This document shows, in pieces, positions 30,069-40,699 of a DNA stretch of 64,000 nt. This DNA is from Rickettsiella endosymbiont of Aleochara curtula. GTDB lineage: Bacteria > Pseudomonadota > Gammaproteobacteria > Diplorickettsiales > Diplorickettsiaceae. Position 1 is the first letter of the stretch. Each line of letters begins with the position of its first letter. Location: assembly GCF_964030935.1 (NCBI RefSeq), contig NZ_OZ034990.1, positions 1,552,001-1,616,000 of the forward strand, in the 5' to 3' direction. Under the pieces are notes generated by a model that saw only the letters and a list, made by a program, of their open reading frames with translations, made no database searches and was not told the origin of the DNA. The position numbers and the translations under genes are program-made.

Positions 30069-30896
30069 ATGCCTAGTAAAAAAGCAAATCCTACCTCACC
30101 AGGTCGTCGCTTTGTCGTTGAGATCTCCAAAGTAGGTCTACATAAAGGTAAGCCACATAGTAGTTTATTGGCTCCTAAGCCTAAAAAAGGTGGGCGTAAT
30201 AATCAAGGAAGGATTACCACGCGTCATCAAGGTGGCGGTCATAAACAGCAATATCGATTGATAGACTTTAAGCGAGACAAAGAAGGAATAGCGGGCCGTG
30301 CTGAACGTATAGAATACGACCCAAATCGTACAGCACACATTGCTTTAATATTGTATCCGGATGGTGAGCGACGTTACATTTTGGCGCCGAATGACCTTAA
30401 GGTAGGGATGCAAGTAACAGCAGGAGCTGAGGCTTTGATACGGCCGGGTAACTCATTGCCTTTACGCAATATTCCGGTTGGAACGGTATTGCATGCCATC
30501 GAGCTTAAGCCTGGAAAAGGCGCTCAGTTGGCACGTAGCGCTGGTGCATATGTACAGCTCATTGCGCGCGAAGGAGATTATGCTACTATACGGCTGCGCT
30601 CGGGTGAGCTACGAAAAGTACCTGTCGAATGTAAGGCGAGCATAGGTGTTGTCAGCAATAATGATCATAATCTGCGTTCTTTAGGAAAGGCAGGCGCATC
30701 ACGTTGGCGTGGGATTCGGCCCACCGTTAGAGGTGTGGCGATGAACCCGGTTGATCACCCGCATGGTGGTGGTGAAGGTAAAACTTCAGGTGGACGACAT
30801 CCTGTGAGCCCTTGGGGTCTTCCAACCAAGGGATATAAGACTCGCCGAAATAAGCGCAATGCAAAAATGATTGTGCAACGGCGTAAAAAGAAATAA
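30069..30896 (+). CDS. rplB: Ribosomal protein L2
   Basis: 275-aa protein needed for peptidyl transferase assembly and subunit joining. [19 protein letters not shown] lies near residue 43, and the catalytic-region motif [19 protein letters not shown] near residue 221, with the His equivalent to E. coli His229. Confidence 0.99.
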   Translation: MPSKKANPTSPGRRFVVEISKVGLHKGKPHSSLLAPKPKKGGRNNQGRITTRHQGGGHKQQYRLIDFKRDKEGIAGRAERIEYDPNRTAHIALILYPDGERRYILAPNDLKVGMQVTAGAEALIRPGNSLPLRNIPVGTVLHAIELKPGKGAQLARSAGAYVQLIAREGDYATIRLRSGELRKVPVECKASIGVVSNNDHNLRSLGKAGASRWRGIRPTVRGVAMNPVDHPHGGGEGKTSGGRHPVSPWGLPTKGYKTRRNKRNAKMIVQRRKKK

Positions 30897-30918
30897 TTTA
30901 ATTTGATGAGGTGATCTA

Positions 30919-31212
30919 GTGCCACGCTCAGTAAAAAAAGGTCCATATATACAGGGACATTTAACGAAAAAAGTACAGGCAGCTCAGGCTGCAAGTGTTA
31001 AGCGGCCTATTAAAACATGGTCACGTAGCTCTATGATTTTGCCTGAAATGATAGGTTTGACTATAGCGGTTCATAATGGTCGTGATTTTGTTCCTATATA
31101 TATTACAGAAAATATGATAGGTCACAAATTAGGAGAGTTCTCTATTACGCGAACTTTTCGTAGCCACAGGGCCGCTGATAAGAAAGCCAAAGGCGCAGAT
31201 GAAAAAAAATAG
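30919..31212 (+). CDS. rpsS: Ribosomal protein S19
   Basis: 97-aa 30S head protein, GTG start ([10 protein letters not shown]). Conserved [20 protein letters not shown] and the basic C-terminal part with [17 protein letters not shown] lies well placed before the start. Confidence 0.98.
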   Translation: MPRSVKKGPYIQGHLTKKVQAAQAASVKRPIKTWSRSSMILPEMIGLTIAVHNGRDFVPIYITENMIGHKLGEFSITRTFRSHRAADKKAKGADEKK

Positions 31213-31229
31213 TTAATGAGGTATAGAAA

Positions 31230-31577
31230 GTGGAAGTTGCAGCACATTTAAAATACGCACGGTTGTCACCACAAAAGTGTCGATTAGTGGCGGATCAAGT
31301 ACGCGGTTTAACCGTGGAAAAGGCACTGCAAGTTTTGACTATGAGTGTCAAAAAAAATGCTAAGGCTATAAAAAAAGTTTTGGAATCAGCCGTAGCGAAT
31401 GCCGAACATAATGCTGGAGCGGATATCGATACCCTTAAAGTATCGACTATTTTTGTAGACCAAGGTCCTACTTTAAAGCGTATGCATGCTAGAGCTAAGG
31501 GCCGGAGTAATCGCATATTAAAACCAACTTGTCACATTACAGTAAAAGTGTCAGATGCTAATGGGGAGAAAAACTAA
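31230..31577 (+). CDS. rplV: Ribosomal protein L22
   Basis: 115-aa protein whose beta-hairpin lines the exit tunnel near the macrolide site, seen as [20 protein letters not shown] near residue 85. GTG start with AATGAGG upstream. Ends 2 bp before rpsC. Confidence 0.98.
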   Translation: MEVAAHLKYARLSPQKCRLVADQVRGLTVEKALQVLTMSVKKNAKAIKKVLESAVANAEHNAGADIDTLKVSTIFVDQGPTLKRMHARAKGRSNRILKPTCHITVKVSDANGEKN

Positions 31578-31579
31578 TT

Positions 31580-32353
31580 ATGGGCCATAAGGTTAATCCT
31601 GTTGGAATGCGTTTAGGTATAACCCGAACATCGACAGCGAGATGGTATGCAAAAAAGTCTCATGAGTATGCGGATAATCTTTACAGTGATTTATGTGCTC
31701 GTAAACTGATAGAAAAAGCGCTATTACAAGCTGGAGTTTCATCCATACAAATAGAACGAGCGGCAAAAAAATCAAAGATAACTATTTCCGTTGCCAAACC
31801 CGGCATAGTAATAGGTAAAAAGGGTGAATACATTGATCGTTTAAGGGAACAATTAGAAAAAATAATGCTAGTGCCGGTTCGACTTTCCGTGGTGGAAGTA
31901 AAGAAACCTGAATTGGACGCTAAATTAGTGGCAGAAAATATTGCGCAACAATTAGAGCGTCGTGTTATGTTTCGTCGAGCGATGAAACGTGCTGTACAAA
32001 CTGCGTTACGCTTAGGCGCGCTTGGAATTAAAATTAATGTTTCCGGACGTTTAGGTGGAGCTGAAATTGCACGCAGTGAACGTTATCAAGAAGGAAGCGT
32101 TCCATTACATACTTTCCGGGCAGACATCGATTACAGTTTAGCGGAAGCACAAACAACCTATGGAAAATTAGGCGTCAAGGTTTGGATTTATAAGGGTGAA
32201 GTTTTTGATCGCTCAAAAATTTCGAGTTTAGAAACTACAGAAGCTAAGACACAATTTCTTGATGATAGAAATCAAAAGCATTATAGTCGCAGACGTCAAC
32301 CTGCGCCTAAACATGCTGCGAATAAAGAAATTGTTGATGAAGCCACGCGTTAA
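31580..32353 (+). CDS. rpsC: Ribosomal protein S3
   Basis: mRNA entry-channel protein, 257 aa (E. coli 233), the surplus being a basic C-terminal tail. N-terminus [17 protein letters not shown] domain with [18 protein letters not shown] near residue 75. C-terminal domain with [15 protein letters not shown] near 156. Confidence 0.98.
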   Translation: MGHKVNPVGMRLGITRTSTARWYAKKSHEYADNLYSDLCARKLIEKALLQAGVSSIQIERAAKKSKITISVAKPGIVIGKKGEYIDRLREQLEKIMLVPVRLSVVEVKKPELDAKLVAENIAQQLERRVMFRRAMKRAVQTALRLGALGIKINVSGRLGGAEIARSERYQEGSVPLHTFRADIDYSLAEAQTTYGKLGVKVWIYKGEVFDRSKISSLETTEAKTQFLDDRNQKHYSRRRQPAPKHAANKEIVDEATR

Positions 32354-32389
32354 AATAATAGTGAAGAATAGGTAATTTGGGAAAAGATT

Positions 32390-32803
32390 ATGTTGCAACC
32401 CAAGCGAACAAAATATCGTAAGCAATTTAAAGGGCGTAATCGCGGTATTGCTACACGAGGTACAGAAGTTAGTTTTGGACAATATGGCTTGAAAGCAACT
32501 GCTGCAGGCTTTATAACTTCGAGACAAATTGAAGCAGCGCGTCGTGCTTTAACGCGACACATAAAACGCGGTGGAAAAGTTTGGATTCGAATATTTCCTG
32601 ATAAACCGATTACTAAAAAACCTTTAGAAGTCCGTCAAGGAAAAGGTAAGGGTAGCGTTGAATATTGGGTAGCGGTCATACAGCCGGGGCGCGTTTTATT
32701 TGAAATGGAAGGTATATCTGCTGAAATGGCTAAAGTAGCTTTAAAATTGGCAGCAGCAAAATTGCCTATGACTACTAACTTTGTAACGCGGACGGTGATT
32801 TAA
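32390..32803 (+). CDS. rplP: Ribosomal protein L16
   Basis: 137-aa protein contacting A-site t[22 protein letters not shown] start, and the [17 protein letters not shown] segment ([17 protein letters not shown] near residue 42). Overlaps rpmC by 1 bp (TAATG). Confidence 0.98.
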   Translation: MLQPKRTKYRKQFKGRNRGIATRGTEVSFGQYGLKATAAGFITSRQIEAARRALTRHIKRGGKVWIRIFPDKPITKKPLEVRQGKGKGSVEYWVAVIQPGRVLFEMEGISAEMAKVALKLAAAKLPMTTNFVTRTVI

Positions 32804-33009
32804 TGAATAAAAAAGAGAAAACTGAATTACGTAAATTATCACTAGAAGCACTTAGGGAAGAAAGCTTTAAGTTAGGACAGGAGAAGTTTAAATTAGAAGC
32901 GCAACATGCGACACATCAACTAACTGCAACACATAGATTGAAAGCAGTTAGACGTTTGTTAGCAACATCATTAACTATTTTACACGAAAATATAGGCCAC
33001 AAAGTATGA
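32803..33009 (+). CDS. rpmC: Ribosomal protein L29
   Basis: 68-aa two-helix protein near the tunnel exit. [17 protein letters not shown] at the N-terminus and [16 protein letters not shown] at the C-terminus. It overlaps both rplP (1 bp) and rpsQ (ATGA, 4 bp), so it is translationally coupled. Confidence 0.97.
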   Translation: MNKKEKTELRKLSLEALREESFKLGQEKFKLEAQHATHQLTATHRLKAVRRLLATSLTILHENIGHKV

Positions 33010-33299
33010 GCCAAGCAAGTAAAGTCAACCGTACCTTAAAGGGGCGAGTTATTAGTAATAAGATGGATAAAACCATCAACGTTTGTATAGAACGTAAAGT
33101 GAAACATCCTAAGTATGGAAAATACTTAAAGCGTAGCAGTAAAATCTTTGCGCATGATGCTGAAAATCAGTGTCAAATAGGTGATACCGTTATTATTCAG
33201 GAAGGACGTCCAATTTCCAAACGTAAAGCCTGGACGCTCGTGCAAGTGGTAGTAAAATCGATAAATCAGCAACCCGTTCCAGAAGAAACGACGGGATAG
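33006..33299 (+). CDS. rpsQ: Ribosomal protein S17
   Basis: 97-aa OB-fold primary 16S binder. [20 protein letters not shown] near residue 9, [19 protein letters not shown], and [15 protein letters not shown] near 68. Confidence 0.98.
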   Translation: MSQASKVNRTLKGRVISNKMDKTINVCIERKVKHPKYGKYLKRSSKIFAHDAENQCQIGDTVIIQEGRPISKRKAWTLVQVVVKSINQQPVPEETTG

Positions 33300-33311
33300 G
33301 GGAAGTTTTTT

Positions 33312-33680
33312 ATGATACAAATGCAATCGGTACTTGCTGTAGCAGACAATAGCGGCGCTCGTAGTGTGATGTGTATTAAGGTATTAGGCGGATCAAAACG
33401 ACGCTACGCCGGAGTGGGAGATGTTATTAGAGTCAGCGTCAAGGAAGCTGTTCCGCGCGGTAAAGTTAAAAAAGGTGAAGTTTGGCATGCTGTCGTTGTG
33501 CGTACTAAAAAACGCGTACGTAGAGGGGATGGTAGCGTGATACGTTTTGATAGTAACGCCGTTATTTTATTGACTGCGCAATTACAACCATTAGGCACAC
33601 GTGTATTTGGTCCTGTTCCTAGAGAATTACGTACCGAACGCTTTATGAAAATTATCTCATTGGCATCTGAAGTATTATAA
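33312..33680 (+). CDS. rplN: Ribosomal protein L14
   Basis: 122-aa protein of the intersubunit bridge region. Family N-terminus [20 protein letters not shown], then [20 protein letters not shown], and the end [19 protein letters not shown]. First gene of the spc block; no promoter of its own is evident. Confidence 0.99.
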   Translation: MIQMQSVLAVADNSGARSVMCIKVLGGSKRRYAGVGDVIRVSVKEAVPRGKVKKGEVWHAVVVRTKKRVRRGDGSVIRFDSNAVILLTAQLQPLGTRVFGPVPRELRTERFMKIISLASEVL

Positions 33681-33694
33681 AGGTAGACCAAAAT

Positions 33695-34015
33695 ATGCGT
33701 AAAATTAGAAAAGGTGATACCGTCATCGCCTTAACCGGAAAAGACAAGGGTAAACAAGGAAAAGTACTAAATATTAGCGTGACTAAGAATCGTGCGCGCG
33801 TAGAAGGCATTAACTTAATAAAAAAACATGTGAAACCCAACCCGCAAAAAAATGTTGCTGGGGGAATAGTCACACAAGAAGCCGCAATTAATTTGACGAA
33901 TCTGGCTGTGTATAATCCAGTGACGAAAAAAGGCGATAAAGTGGGAATAAAAAAGCTGGAAGATGGAAAGATGGTGCGCATCTTTAAATCTAACGGTGAG
34001 CTGGTTGATATCTAA
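33695..34015 (+). CDS. rplX: Ribosomal protein L24
   Basis: 106-aa KOW-domain assembly initiator. [20 protein letters not shown] start and [11 protein letters not shown] near residue 41. 14 bp after rplN. Confidence 0.98.
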   Translation: MRKIRKGDTVIALTGKDKGKQGKVLNISVTKNRARVEGINLIKKHVKPNPQKNVAGGIVTQEAAINLTNLAVYNPVTKKGDKVGIKKLEDGKMVRIFKSNGELVDI

Positions 34016-34032
34016 TAATTAGGTGAGATTTG

Positions 34033-34575
34033 ATGGCAAGGTTAAAAGAGCATTATTTAAATACGGTTATGGCTAAACTTAAGCAAGAATTTGCTTATGG
34101 TAGTATCATGGAAGTTCCACGTATTACTAAAATTACACTCAATATGGGTGTGGGTGAAGCCGCAGCAAATAAGAAGGTTATTGATGCAGCCGCGTCAGAT
34201 ATGACGTTAATCGCTGCACAAAAACCGATTATTACTAAAGCTAAAAAATCTAATGCGGGTTTTAAAATTCGTGAAGATTGGCCTATTGGCTGTAAAGTAA
34301 CGCTGCGAAAGACTCGTATGTACGAATTTTTAGATCGTTTAATCAGTGTAGCGATACCGCGGATTCGAGATTTTCGTGGATTTAGTCCTCGATCATTTGA
34401 TGGCCGTGGGAATTATAGTTTAGGAATCCGCGAGCAAATCGTTTTTCCTGAAATTAAATACGATACTATTGATGCTTTAAGAGGTATGGATATCACTATT
34501 ACTACCACTGCAAAAACAGATCAGGAAGGCCGAGCTTTATTAGCAGCATTTGAGTTTCCGTTTAAAGAGAATTAA
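34033..34575 (+). CDS. rplE: Ribosomal protein L5
   Basis: 180-aa central-protuberance protein binding 5S rRNA and P-site tRNA. Motifs [15 protein letters not shown] near residue 27 and [16 protein letters not shown] near 130. I use ATG 34033 rather than the in-frame TTG directly before it; AGGTGAG sits 7 bp upstream. Confidence 0.98.
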   Translation: MARLKEHYLNTVMAKLKQEFAYGSIMEVPRITKITLNMGVGEAAANKKVIDAAASDMTLIAAQKPIITKAKKSNAGFKIREDWPIGCKVTLRKTRMYEFLDRLISVAIPRIRDFRGFSPRSFDGRGNYSLGIREQIVFPEIKYDTIDALRGMDITITTTAKTDQEGRALLAAFEFPFKEN

Positions 34576-34580
34576 TATTT

Positions 34581-34886
34581 ATGGCAAAGAAAAGTGTAAT
34601 TATGCGCCAGAAAAAGCGCGAACTTATCGTTAAAAAATATGCGGTAAAACGTGCTGAGTTAAAAGAAATCATTTACAGTACAACTGCATCTGATGAAGAT
34701 AAATGGTTGGCGCAACAGAAAATCCAATTAATGCCGCGTGATTCTTCTCCAGTGCGATTACGCAATCGTTGTCGTTTAACAGGGCGACCACGAGGTGTTT
34801 ATCGGCACTTTGGATTGTCTCGAAATATGCTGCGGCTTTATGCTATGAAAGGTGAGCTCCCAGGATTAGTCAAATCAAGCTGGTAA
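34581..34886 (+). CDS. rpsN: Ribosomal protein S14 (zinc-independent form)
   Basis: 101-aa long-form S14. The C-terminal half [19 protein letters not shown] lacks the paired CXXC of zinc-binding forms, as in other gammaproteobacteria. Confidence 0.98.
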   Translation: MAKKSVIMRQKKRELIVKKYAVKRAELKEIIYSTTASDEDKWLAQQKIQLMPRDSSPVRLRNRCRLTGRPRGVYRHFGLSRNMLRLYAMKGELPGLVKSSW

Positions 34887-34896
34887 GGTAAAAAAT

Positions 34897-35292
34897 ATGA
34901 GTATGCAAGATCCTATCGCAGATATGCTCTGCCGAATAAAAAATGCCCAAGCTATTGAAAAGCCAACGGTATCGATGCCTTCGTCAAAAATAAAATTAGC
35001 TATTGCTAAATTGTTAAAAGAAGAAGGCTATATTACTGATTTTCAATGTGAAGAAAAAGGATTCAGATCCTCGCTCACAATATTTTTAAAATATTATTTA
35101 GATAAACCCGTTATTGCTGCATTAAAGCGTGTAAGTCGTCCGGGTTTGCGGATATATCGCTCAGCGACTGAGTTACCTAAAGTGGTAGCTGGTTTAGGGG
35201 TCGCTATTATTTCCACTCCCAAAGGGTTGATGACAGATAGGGCGGCTCGAGCTTTAGGTCAAGGCGGCGAAGTAATTGCTATCGTTGAATAA
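34897..35292 (+). CDS. rpsH: Ribosomal protein S8
   Basis: 131-aa 16S central-domain binder; in enteric bacteria it represses the spc operon at the L5 start. [18 protein letters not shown] start, conserved [16 protein letters not shown] near residue 86, and [13 protein letters not shown] near 107. Confidence 0.98.
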   Translation: MSMQDPIADMLCRIKNAQAIEKPTVSMPSSKIKLAIAKLLKEEGYITDFQCEEKGFRSSLTIFLKYYLDKPVIAALKRVSRPGLRIYRSATELPKVVAGLGVAIISTPKGLMTDRAARALGQGGEVIAIVE

Positions 35293-35312
35293 ACGTTAAG
35301 ATAAAGGTTGGT

Positions 35313-35843
35313 ATGTCAAGAGTTGCAAAAAATCCAATAAATTTCGGCGATGCACAAGTCACGCTGGACGGTGAAACCTTAGTTGTTAAAGGCAGCAAGG
35401 GCGTATTAAATTTAAAGCTGGCTAAGCAGGTTAACATAGAGATTAAAGATAAATCTTTACAAGTTAGCCCTATCGATGAGACTACTATGGCCGATGCTTT
35501 AGCCGGGACTACACGTGCCAATATTGCTAATGCGATTGTAGGTGTGGTTGATGGCTTTAAAAAAGTTTTACAACTCGTTGGTGTAGGTTATCGAGCCAAT
35601 GTACAGGGCAATAAAATTAACCTTACATTAGGATTTTCACACCCTAGAGATTATGAGATTCCGGATGGAATTACTATAACAACCCCGACACCGACTGAAA
35701 TAGTCATACAGGGATTTAATAAGCAATTAGTAGGACAGGTTGCGGCAGAAATACGTCAGTATCGCCCACCTGAATCTTATAAAGGTAAAGGTGTTCGTTA
35801 TGCGAATGAACGCATTAAATTGAAAGAAACCAAGAAAAAATAG
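35313..35843 (+). CDS. rplF: Ribosomal protein L6
   Basis: 176-aa protein near the sarcin-ricin loop. MSRVAKNPI start, LVGVGYRANVQGNKINLTLG near residue 88, and the signature RPPESYKGKGVRYANERI near 151. Confidence 0.98.
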   Translation: MSRVAKNPINFGDAQVTLDGETLVVKGSKGVLNLKLAKQVNIEIKDKSLQVSPIDETTMADALAGTTRANIANAIVGVVDGFKKVLQLVGVGYRANVQGNKINLTLGFSHPRDYEIPDGITITTPTPTEIVIQGFNKQLVGQVAAEIRQYRPPESYKGKGVRYANERIKLKETKKK

Positions 35844-35858
35844 CGACTAGAGGTAGGC

Positions 35859-36224
35859 ATGTTAGACAAGAAGTTAAAGCGAAAACGTAGGGCAACCAAG
35901 ACACGTGCTAAGATACGCCAACTAGGTGTTCCGCGCCTTTGTGTCGGACGTACCACTAAGCATATTTATGCGCAAATTATTGTTTCTTCGGATGGAGGAG
36001 ACAAAGTATTAGCAAGTGCTTCTACGCTAGATAAAGAAATCAAGACCTTAGGTACTACGACTGGAAATAATATTAAGTCAGCGGCAGTGATCGGTGATTT
36101 TATAGCAAAACGAGCATTAGCCGCTGGAATAAATCAAGTGGCTTTTGATCGTTCAGGTTTTAGGTATCATGGTTGTATCAAGGCATTGGCAGAGGCAGCC
36201 CGGGAAGCCGGATTGCCCTTTTAA
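35859..36224 (+). CDS. rplR: Ribosomal protein L18
   Basis: 121-aa 5S rRNA-binding protein. [20 protein letters not shown] near residue 6 and [20 protein letters not shown] near residue 95. Confidence 0.98.
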   Translation: MLDKKLKRKRRATKTRAKIRQLGVPRLCVGRTTKHIYAQIIVSSDGGDKVLASASTLDKEIKTLGTTTGNNIKSAAVIGDFIAKRALAAGINQVAFDRSGFRYHGCIKALAEAAREAGLPF

Positions 36225-36242
36225 TTAAAAGGTTATTCATCG

Positions 36243-36746
36243 ATGAGTTTTGATCAATCAACGAAAAGTGATGGTTTACAAGAAAAGTTAATTGCAGTTA
36301 ATCGTCACGCTAAAGTCGTCAAAGGCGGGCGTATTTTTAGTTTTGCAGCGGGAGTTGTAGTAGGCGATGGTAAAGGACGTATTGGCTTTAGCAAACGTCC
36401 GGCGAGAGAAGTGTCTGTTGCTATGCAAAAAGCACTAGAAAAAGCACGACGAGACATGCTTTATATCGAACTGAATAATCACACGCTATTCCACCCGTTG
36501 GTGGGTCGTCACGGGGCAACTAAAGTTATTATACTTCCTGCCGTTGAAGGAACAGGTATTATTGCCGGTGGTCCTATGCGTGCTATCTTTGAAGTATTGG
36601 GCATTAAAAATGTCATAGCAAAAATTATTGGATCCTCAAATCGAATCAATGTCGTACGTGCCACTTTAAAAGCGTTGTCGAGCATGTCTACACCTGAAAT
36701 GATTGCGGATAAACGTGGAAAATCGATTAAAGAAATTTACGAATAA
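36243..36746 (+). CDS. rpsE: Ribosomal protein S5
   Basis: 167-aa fidelity protein at the mRNA entry site. The double-stranded-RNA-binding-like fold shows [20 protein letters not shown] near residue 25, [13 protein letters not shown] near 45, and [19 protein letters not shown] near 101. Confidence 0.98.
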   Translation: MSFDQSTKSDGLQEKLIAVNRHAKVVKGGRIFSFAAGVVVGDGKGRIGFSKRPAREVSVAMQKALEKARRDMLYIELNNHTLFHPLVGRHGATKVIILPAVEGTGIIAGGPMRAIFEVLGIKNVIAKIIGSSNRINVVRATLKALSSMSTPEMIADKRGKSIKEIYE

Positions 36747-36761
36747 TTAAGGTAAGTAAAT

Positions 36762-36947
36762 ATGTCAGAAAAAAAATTGCGCTTGACTCTCCTCCGAAGT
36801 ATTTCCGGTCGGTTGCCGCATCATACTGCGACAGTACTTTCGTTGGGTTTAAAGCGATTAAATCAGATCGTTGAAGTAAAAGATAACTTGCCTATGCGTG
36901 GAATGATCGATCAAGTATCTTACTTACTTAAAGTAGAGGAAATTTAA
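36762..36947 (+). CDS. rpmD: Ribosomal protein L30
   Basis: 61-aa short bacterial L30. LRLTLLRSISGRLPHHTATV and the LGLKRLNQIVEVKDNLPMRG segment typical of the family. Lies between rpsE and rplO, as in other spc operons. Confidence 0.97.
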   Translation: MSEKKLRLTLLRSISGRLPHHTATVLSLGLKRLNQIVEVKDNLPMRGMIDQVSYLLKVEEI

Positions 36948-36949
36948 CC

Positions 36950-37384
36950 ATGTATCTTAATACATTGAAGCCTGCTCCGGGCTCAAAGCCTACTGCAAAG
37001 CGCGTAGGGAGAGGAATAGGTTCTGGTTTGGGGAAAACTTGTGGGCGTGGTCATAAAGGCCAGCGCGCACGTGCGGGCGGCTTTCATAAACTGGGTTTTG
37101 AAGGTGGACAAACGCCATTACAACGTCGTTTGCCTAAGTTCGGATTTACCGCCCTTAAATCATTACCATTACAAGTGCTACGTATTGATGCCTTAAATAA
37201 GATTAAGGCTGAGGTCGTTGACATACAAGTACTAAAAGATTGTCGATTGATTCCTGCTCTGACAAAAGAAGTTAAATTCATTGCAACAGGTAAACTTGAA
37301 AAATCAGTGACTGTAAAAGGTATAAAGTTAACTAAAGGAGCTGAGGCCTTAATTAAAGCAGCCGGTGGCAGTGTAGAGGCTTAA
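36950..37384 (+). CDS. rplO: Ribosomal protein L15
   Basis: 144-aa late-assembly protein. The Gly/Arg-rich extended N-terminus is seen as RVGRGIGSGLGKTCGRGHKG near residue 19, then FEGGQTPLQRRLPKFGF near 49. The stop is 4 bp before secY. Confidence 0.98.
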   Translation: MYLNTLKPAPGSKPTAKRVGRGIGSGLGKTCGRGHKGQRARAGGFHKLGFEGGQTPLQRRLPKFGFTALKSLPLQVLRIDALNKIKAEVVDIQVLKDCRLIPALTKEVKFIATGKLEKSVTVKGIKLTKGAEALIKAAGGSVEA

Positions 37385-37388
37385 ATAG

Positions 37389-38744
37389 ATGGATAAAATT
37401 AGCCATCTAGCAGCTGCAGCTTCTGCAAAAGCGCGAGCTCCTAATAGCGGTTTTAGCGAACTTAAAAGACGTTTACTATTTGTCTTATTAGCATTGGTTA
37501 TATATCGTATTGGCGCTCACATTCCGGTGCCGGGTTTGGACCCACATCGCTTAGCAGATTTATTTAGTCATCAAAGCAATAGCATTTTAGGTTTGTTTAA
37601 CATGTTTTCGGGAGGTGCTCTTTCCCGATTTACGGTTTTTGCTTTAGGCCTTTTACCTTATATTTCTGTTTCAATTATCGTGCAGCTTTTAACAGCCGTA
37701 ACGCCAGCATTAGAGGAACTTAAGAAAGAGGGTGAGGCAGGGCGTCGTAAACTTAACCAGTATACGCGTTATGGAACCGCGTTGCTGGCATTAATACAAG
37801 CCGTGGGCATGGCAAAATGGTTGGTAGGCAATCAAGTTGTTCTAAATCCTAGCTTTTTCTTTTATTTTGTTGCGACGGTTACGTTGGTTACCGGTACGAT
37901 GTTTTTGATGTGGTTAGGTGAGCAAATTACCGAGCACGGTATCGGTAACGGTATTTCTTTGATAATTTTTTCGGGAATTGTGTCAGGACTGCCGGTGGCG
38001 ATGGCTAAATCCTTGGAGCAGTTTAGACAGGGGCAGGTACAGTTTTTAACCTTACTCTGTATTTTGGCGGTTATTGTTTTGGTGACGGCATTTGTTGTAT
38101 TTATGGAGCGAGGACAACGTCGTATCACGGTTAATTATCCACAACGTCAGCAAGGTCGAAAAATTTATAGTGCACAAACCAGTCATTTGCCTTTAAAGAT
38201 CAACATGGCAGGAGTTATTCCACCGATATTTGCTTCTAGCATCATGTTGTTGCCCGGAACCTTTGCGAATTGGTTTGCTAACGTGAAAGGCTTAGGTTGG
38301 TTAGGGAAGCTTAGTTTTTGGTTAGCGCCGGGACAACCCCTATATATTTTGTTATTCGCTGCTGCAATCATATTTTTTTCTTTTTTTTATACGGCGTTGG
38401 TTTTTAATCCTAGAGAAACGGCGGACAATTTAAAGAAATCTGGGGCATTTATTCCTGGTATTAGACCGGGCGAGCAAAGCGCGAAGTACATTGATACAAC
38501 GATGACTAGACTTACTTTAATTGGCTGTATATATCTGGTTTTGGTTGCTTTATTACCTGAGTTTATGATATTTACTTGGCATGTCCCTTTTTACTTTGGG
38601 GGCACCTCCCTATTAATTATTGTAGTGGTCATTATGGACTTTATGGTCCAGGTTCAATCCTTATTGATGTCGCATCAATATGAATCACTACTTAAAAAGG
38701 CCAATTTGAAGGGTTTGTCTGGCGGACCAGGCAGTGCCTATTAG
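37389..38744 (+). CDS. secY: Preprotein translocase subunit SecY
   Basis: Channel-forming subunit of the SecYEG translocon, 451 aa with ten predicted membrane helices. Conserved plug/lateral-gate stretch [20 protein letters not shown] near residue 67, cytoplasmic loop with [20 protein letters not shown] near 240, and [20 protein letters not shown] near 340. The partner SecE is encoded at 6500-6871. Confidence 0.98.
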   Translation: MDKISHLAAAASAKARAPNSGFSELKRRLLFVLLALVIYRIGAHIPVPGLDPHRLADLFSHQSNSILGLFNMFSGGALSRFTVFALGLLPYISVSIIVQLLTAVTPALEELKKEGEAGRRKLNQYTRYGTALLALIQAVGMAKWLVGNQVVLNPSFFFYFVATVTLVTGTMFLMWLGEQITEHGIGNGISLIIFSGIVSGLPVAMAKSLEQFRQGQVQFLTLLCILAVIVLVTAFVVFMERGQRRITVNYPQRQQGRKIYSAQTSHLPLKINMAGVIPPIFASSIMLLPGTFANWFANVKGLGWLGKLSFWLAPGQPLYILLFAAAIIFFSFFYTALVFNPRETADNLKKSGAFIPGIRPGEQSAKYIDTTMTRLTLIGCIYLVLVALLPEFMIFTWHVPFYFGGTSLLIIVVVIMDFMVQVQSLLMSHQYESLLKKANLKGLSGGPGSAY

Positions 38745-38783
38745 TTGGCTGAAGGAATATAAGCTTCATCTTTAGAGGTTATT

Positions 38784-38900
38784 ATGAAAGTTAGAGCGTC
38801 GATTAAAAAAATTTGCCGAAACTGTAAGGTTATCAAGCGTAAAGGTAAATTACGCGTTATTTGTTCGGCTGAAGCGCGCCATAAGCAGCGCCAGGGCTAG
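38784..38900 (+). CDS. rpmJ: Ribosomal protein L36
   Basis: 38-aa protein ([15 protein letters not shown]...). It retains the zinc ligands Cys11, Cys14, Cys27 and His33, so it is the zinc-binding C+ form. AGAGG precedes the ATG. Gene order secY-rpmJ-rpsM is conserved. Confidence 0.97.
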   Translation: MKVRASIKKICRNCKVIKRKGKLRVICSAEARHKQRQG

Positions 38901-38925
38901 TATTGGCTTGTTGTTGAGCATTTTT

Positions 38926-39022
38926 CGTCATTGCGAGTGCACGGCGCGCGGCAATCCAGTTGAAAAACTTAGATTTTTTTGGATGGCAGCAGTCTCACTG
39001 GCGTTTTGGTCTTGTCATGACG
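38926..39022 (+). repeat. Family-B palindromic element, copy B2
   Basis: CGTCATTGCGAG at the left, GCGCGCGGCAATCCAG, then TGGATGGCAGCAG, and CTTGTCATGACG at the right. It lies in the rpmJ-rpsM gap where the alpha-operon leader would be. Confidence 0.85.
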
Positions 39023-39065
39023 GGCATTTTTGTAGCGTGCAAAGATATTTTTCCAGTGAGCGTTG

Positions 39066-39094
39066 TTGATTTTTTTTCAGGAGTGAGATACCCT
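39066..39094 (+). promoter_or_regulatory. Candidate alpha-operon promoter
   Basis: TTGATT (39066-39071), 17-bp spacer, TACCCT (39089-39094), 46 bp before rpsM. The -10 is poor, so this is tentative. It would restore independent transcription downstream of the inserted B2 element. Confidence 0.3.
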
Positions 39095-39140
39095 ACTGCG
39101 CCTTCTGAAATATCTTAAATTTAAGGGTTTGGAGTGAAAA

Positions 39141-39500
39141 ATGGCTAGAATAGCCGGTGTCAATATACCAATAAATAAACATGTCGTTATAGGCTTAACC
39201 GCCATCTATGGTGTTGGTCGGTCCCGCGCAAGGAAAATATGCCAAGACTTGGCTATAGCGCCTGAGACTAAAGTTAAGGACCTTGTAGATGCCCAATTAG
39301 ATGCTATACGGCAGAAGATTCTTACTTATAAAGTGGAAGGCGATTTACGGCGAGAAGTTTCCATCAGCATCAAGCGTTTGATGGATTTAGGCTGTTATAG
39401 AGGTATCCGCCATCGTCGTGGTTTACCTGTCCGTGGCCAACGTACTCGCACTAACGCACGTACGCGTAAGGGTCCTCGTAAAATGATTCGCAAGGATTAA
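39141..39500 (+). CDS. rpsM: Ribosomal protein S13
   Basis: 119-aa head protein touching the P-site tRNA and 50[21 protein letters not shown] start, [12 protein letters not shown] near residue 26, and the basic tail [20 protein letters not shown]. Confidence 0.98.
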   Translation: MARIAGVNIPINKHVVIGLTAIYGVGRSRARKICQDLAIAPETKVKDLVDAQLDAIRQKILTYKVEGDLRREVSISIKRLMDLGCYRGIRHRRGLPVRGQRTRTNARTRKGPRKMIRKD

Positions 39501-39545
39501 TGGCCATGTCACTCATAAAATGTATAAGCGTAGGTATTCATTAAT

Positions 39546-39998
39546 ATGTCAGATTACAATTCACATGCTTCTCAGCCGCCCTTAACTATGGCCGATAAAG
39601 CTTTAGCAGGCGCTCACCGTAAGCGTAAAGAGGTTATACCGGATGCTATCGTTCATCTGAGTACTTCGTTTAACAATACGATTATTTGTATACGCAAAGG
39701 CGGTGATACCTTAGGTATATCATCTGCCGGAGCTTGTGACTTTAAGGGTACTAAAAAGGGTACTGCTTTCGCTGCTCGGGTAGCTTTCGAAAAGGCCATA
39801 GAAAAAGCCTACGATAAATATAGAGCTAAATATAAACATAACCTGGGACGTGTTGAAGTTAGGATAAAGGGTCCTGGCCAAGGGTCGGAACAAGCGATTA
39901 TGGCATTGAAGAACAAAGATATAGAGGTCACACAAATACTTAATGTTACAGGTATTCCTTTCAATGGTTGTCGGCCTCCTAAACGCCGTCGAGTTTAG
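39546..39998 (+). CDS. rpsK: Ribosomal protein S11, divergent and extended
   Basis: Platform protein contacting the mRNA Shine-Dalgarno region. Family landmarks are FNNTIICIRKGGDTLG near residue 42 and the C-terminal NGCRPPKRRRV. At 150 aa (E. coli 129) it has a ~20-residue N-terminal extension. It also has a short basic insertion (YRAKYKHNLGR near residue 93), and GPGQGSEQAI replaces the usual GPGPGRESTI. No alternative start would remove the insertion. Confidence 0.95.
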   Translation: MSDYNSHASQPPLTMADKALAGAHRKRKEVIPDAIVHLSTSFNNTIICIRKGGDTLGISSAGACDFKGTKKGTAFAARVAFEKAIEKAYDKYRAKYKHNLGRVEVRIKGPGQGSEQAIMALKNKDIEVTQILNVTGIPFNGCRPPKRRRV

Positions 39999-40006
39999 AG
40001 AAAAAC

Positions 40007-40037
40007 ATACTCATAATGATAAGAATTCGAAGAGTAT
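40007..40037 (+). repeat. Family-A remnant A5 (both ends, middle deleted)
   Basis: ATACTCATAATGATAAG followed directly by AATTCGAAGAGTAT: about 10 bp of the left end joined to about 14 bp of the right end, with the ~95-bp middle missing. Lies between rpsK and rpsD. Confidence 0.7.
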
Positions 40038-40067
40038 ACATATTAATAATTTGGAGTAAATAATTTA

Positions 40068-40688
40068 ATGGCTAGATACCGAGGTCCTACTTGTAAATTA
40101 GCACGCAGACTTGGGACTGATTTACAGTTAAAAAGTGGTATACGTGCACTTGATAGCAAATGTAAGTTAGCTACGCCTCCAGGTATGCATGGCGCCAAAC
40201 GCGGCAGATTATCTGAATTTGGTGTATTGTTTCGCCAAAAACAATTAATTAGACGTACTTATGGTGTATTGGAAAGACAATTTCGACTTTATTATGCTAA
40301 AGCTGCTAAGCGTAAAGGGATCACCGGCGAAAATCTACTCAAATTGTTAGAATGCCGTTTAGACAATGTCATATTTCGGATGGGATTTTCTGCGACGCGC
40401 GCTGAAGCAAGACAGTTAGTCTCACATCGCTCCGTAAAAGTGAATGGAAATATTGTTAATATCCCTTCATACCAAGTTAAAGCGGGTGATGTTATTGAAA
40501 TTAAGGAAAAAAGTAAGGCCCAAACTCGTATTCAAGCCGCACTAGAACTTGCGAAGCAAAAACCTCAGCCTGCTTGGATAGATGTGGATTCCACTAAATT
40601 ACAAGGAATCGTTAAGTTAATTCCTGAGCGTAGCGAATTGCCCTTAGAATTTAATGAGAATCTAGTCGTTGAGTATTACTCTAAGTAA
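40068..40688 (+). CDS. rpsD: Ribosomal protein S4
   Basis: 206-aa 16S 5'-domain initiator; in enteric bacteria it represses the alpha operon. [16 protein letters not shown] start, [18 protein letters not shown] near residue 46, and the S4 RNA-binding domain [20 protein letters not shown] near 101. Confidence 0.98.
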   Translation: MARYRGPTCKLARRLGTDLQLKSGIRALDSKCKLATPPGMHGAKRGRLSEFGVLFRQKQLIRRTYGVLERQFRLYYAKAAKRKGITGENLLKLLECRLDNVIFRMGFSATRAEARQLVSHRSVKVNGNIVNIPSYQVKAGDVIEIKEKSKAQTRIQAALELAKQKPQPAWIDVDSTKLQGIVKLIPERSELPLEFNENLVVEYYSK

Positions 40689-40699
40689 GAAGGTAGCCC

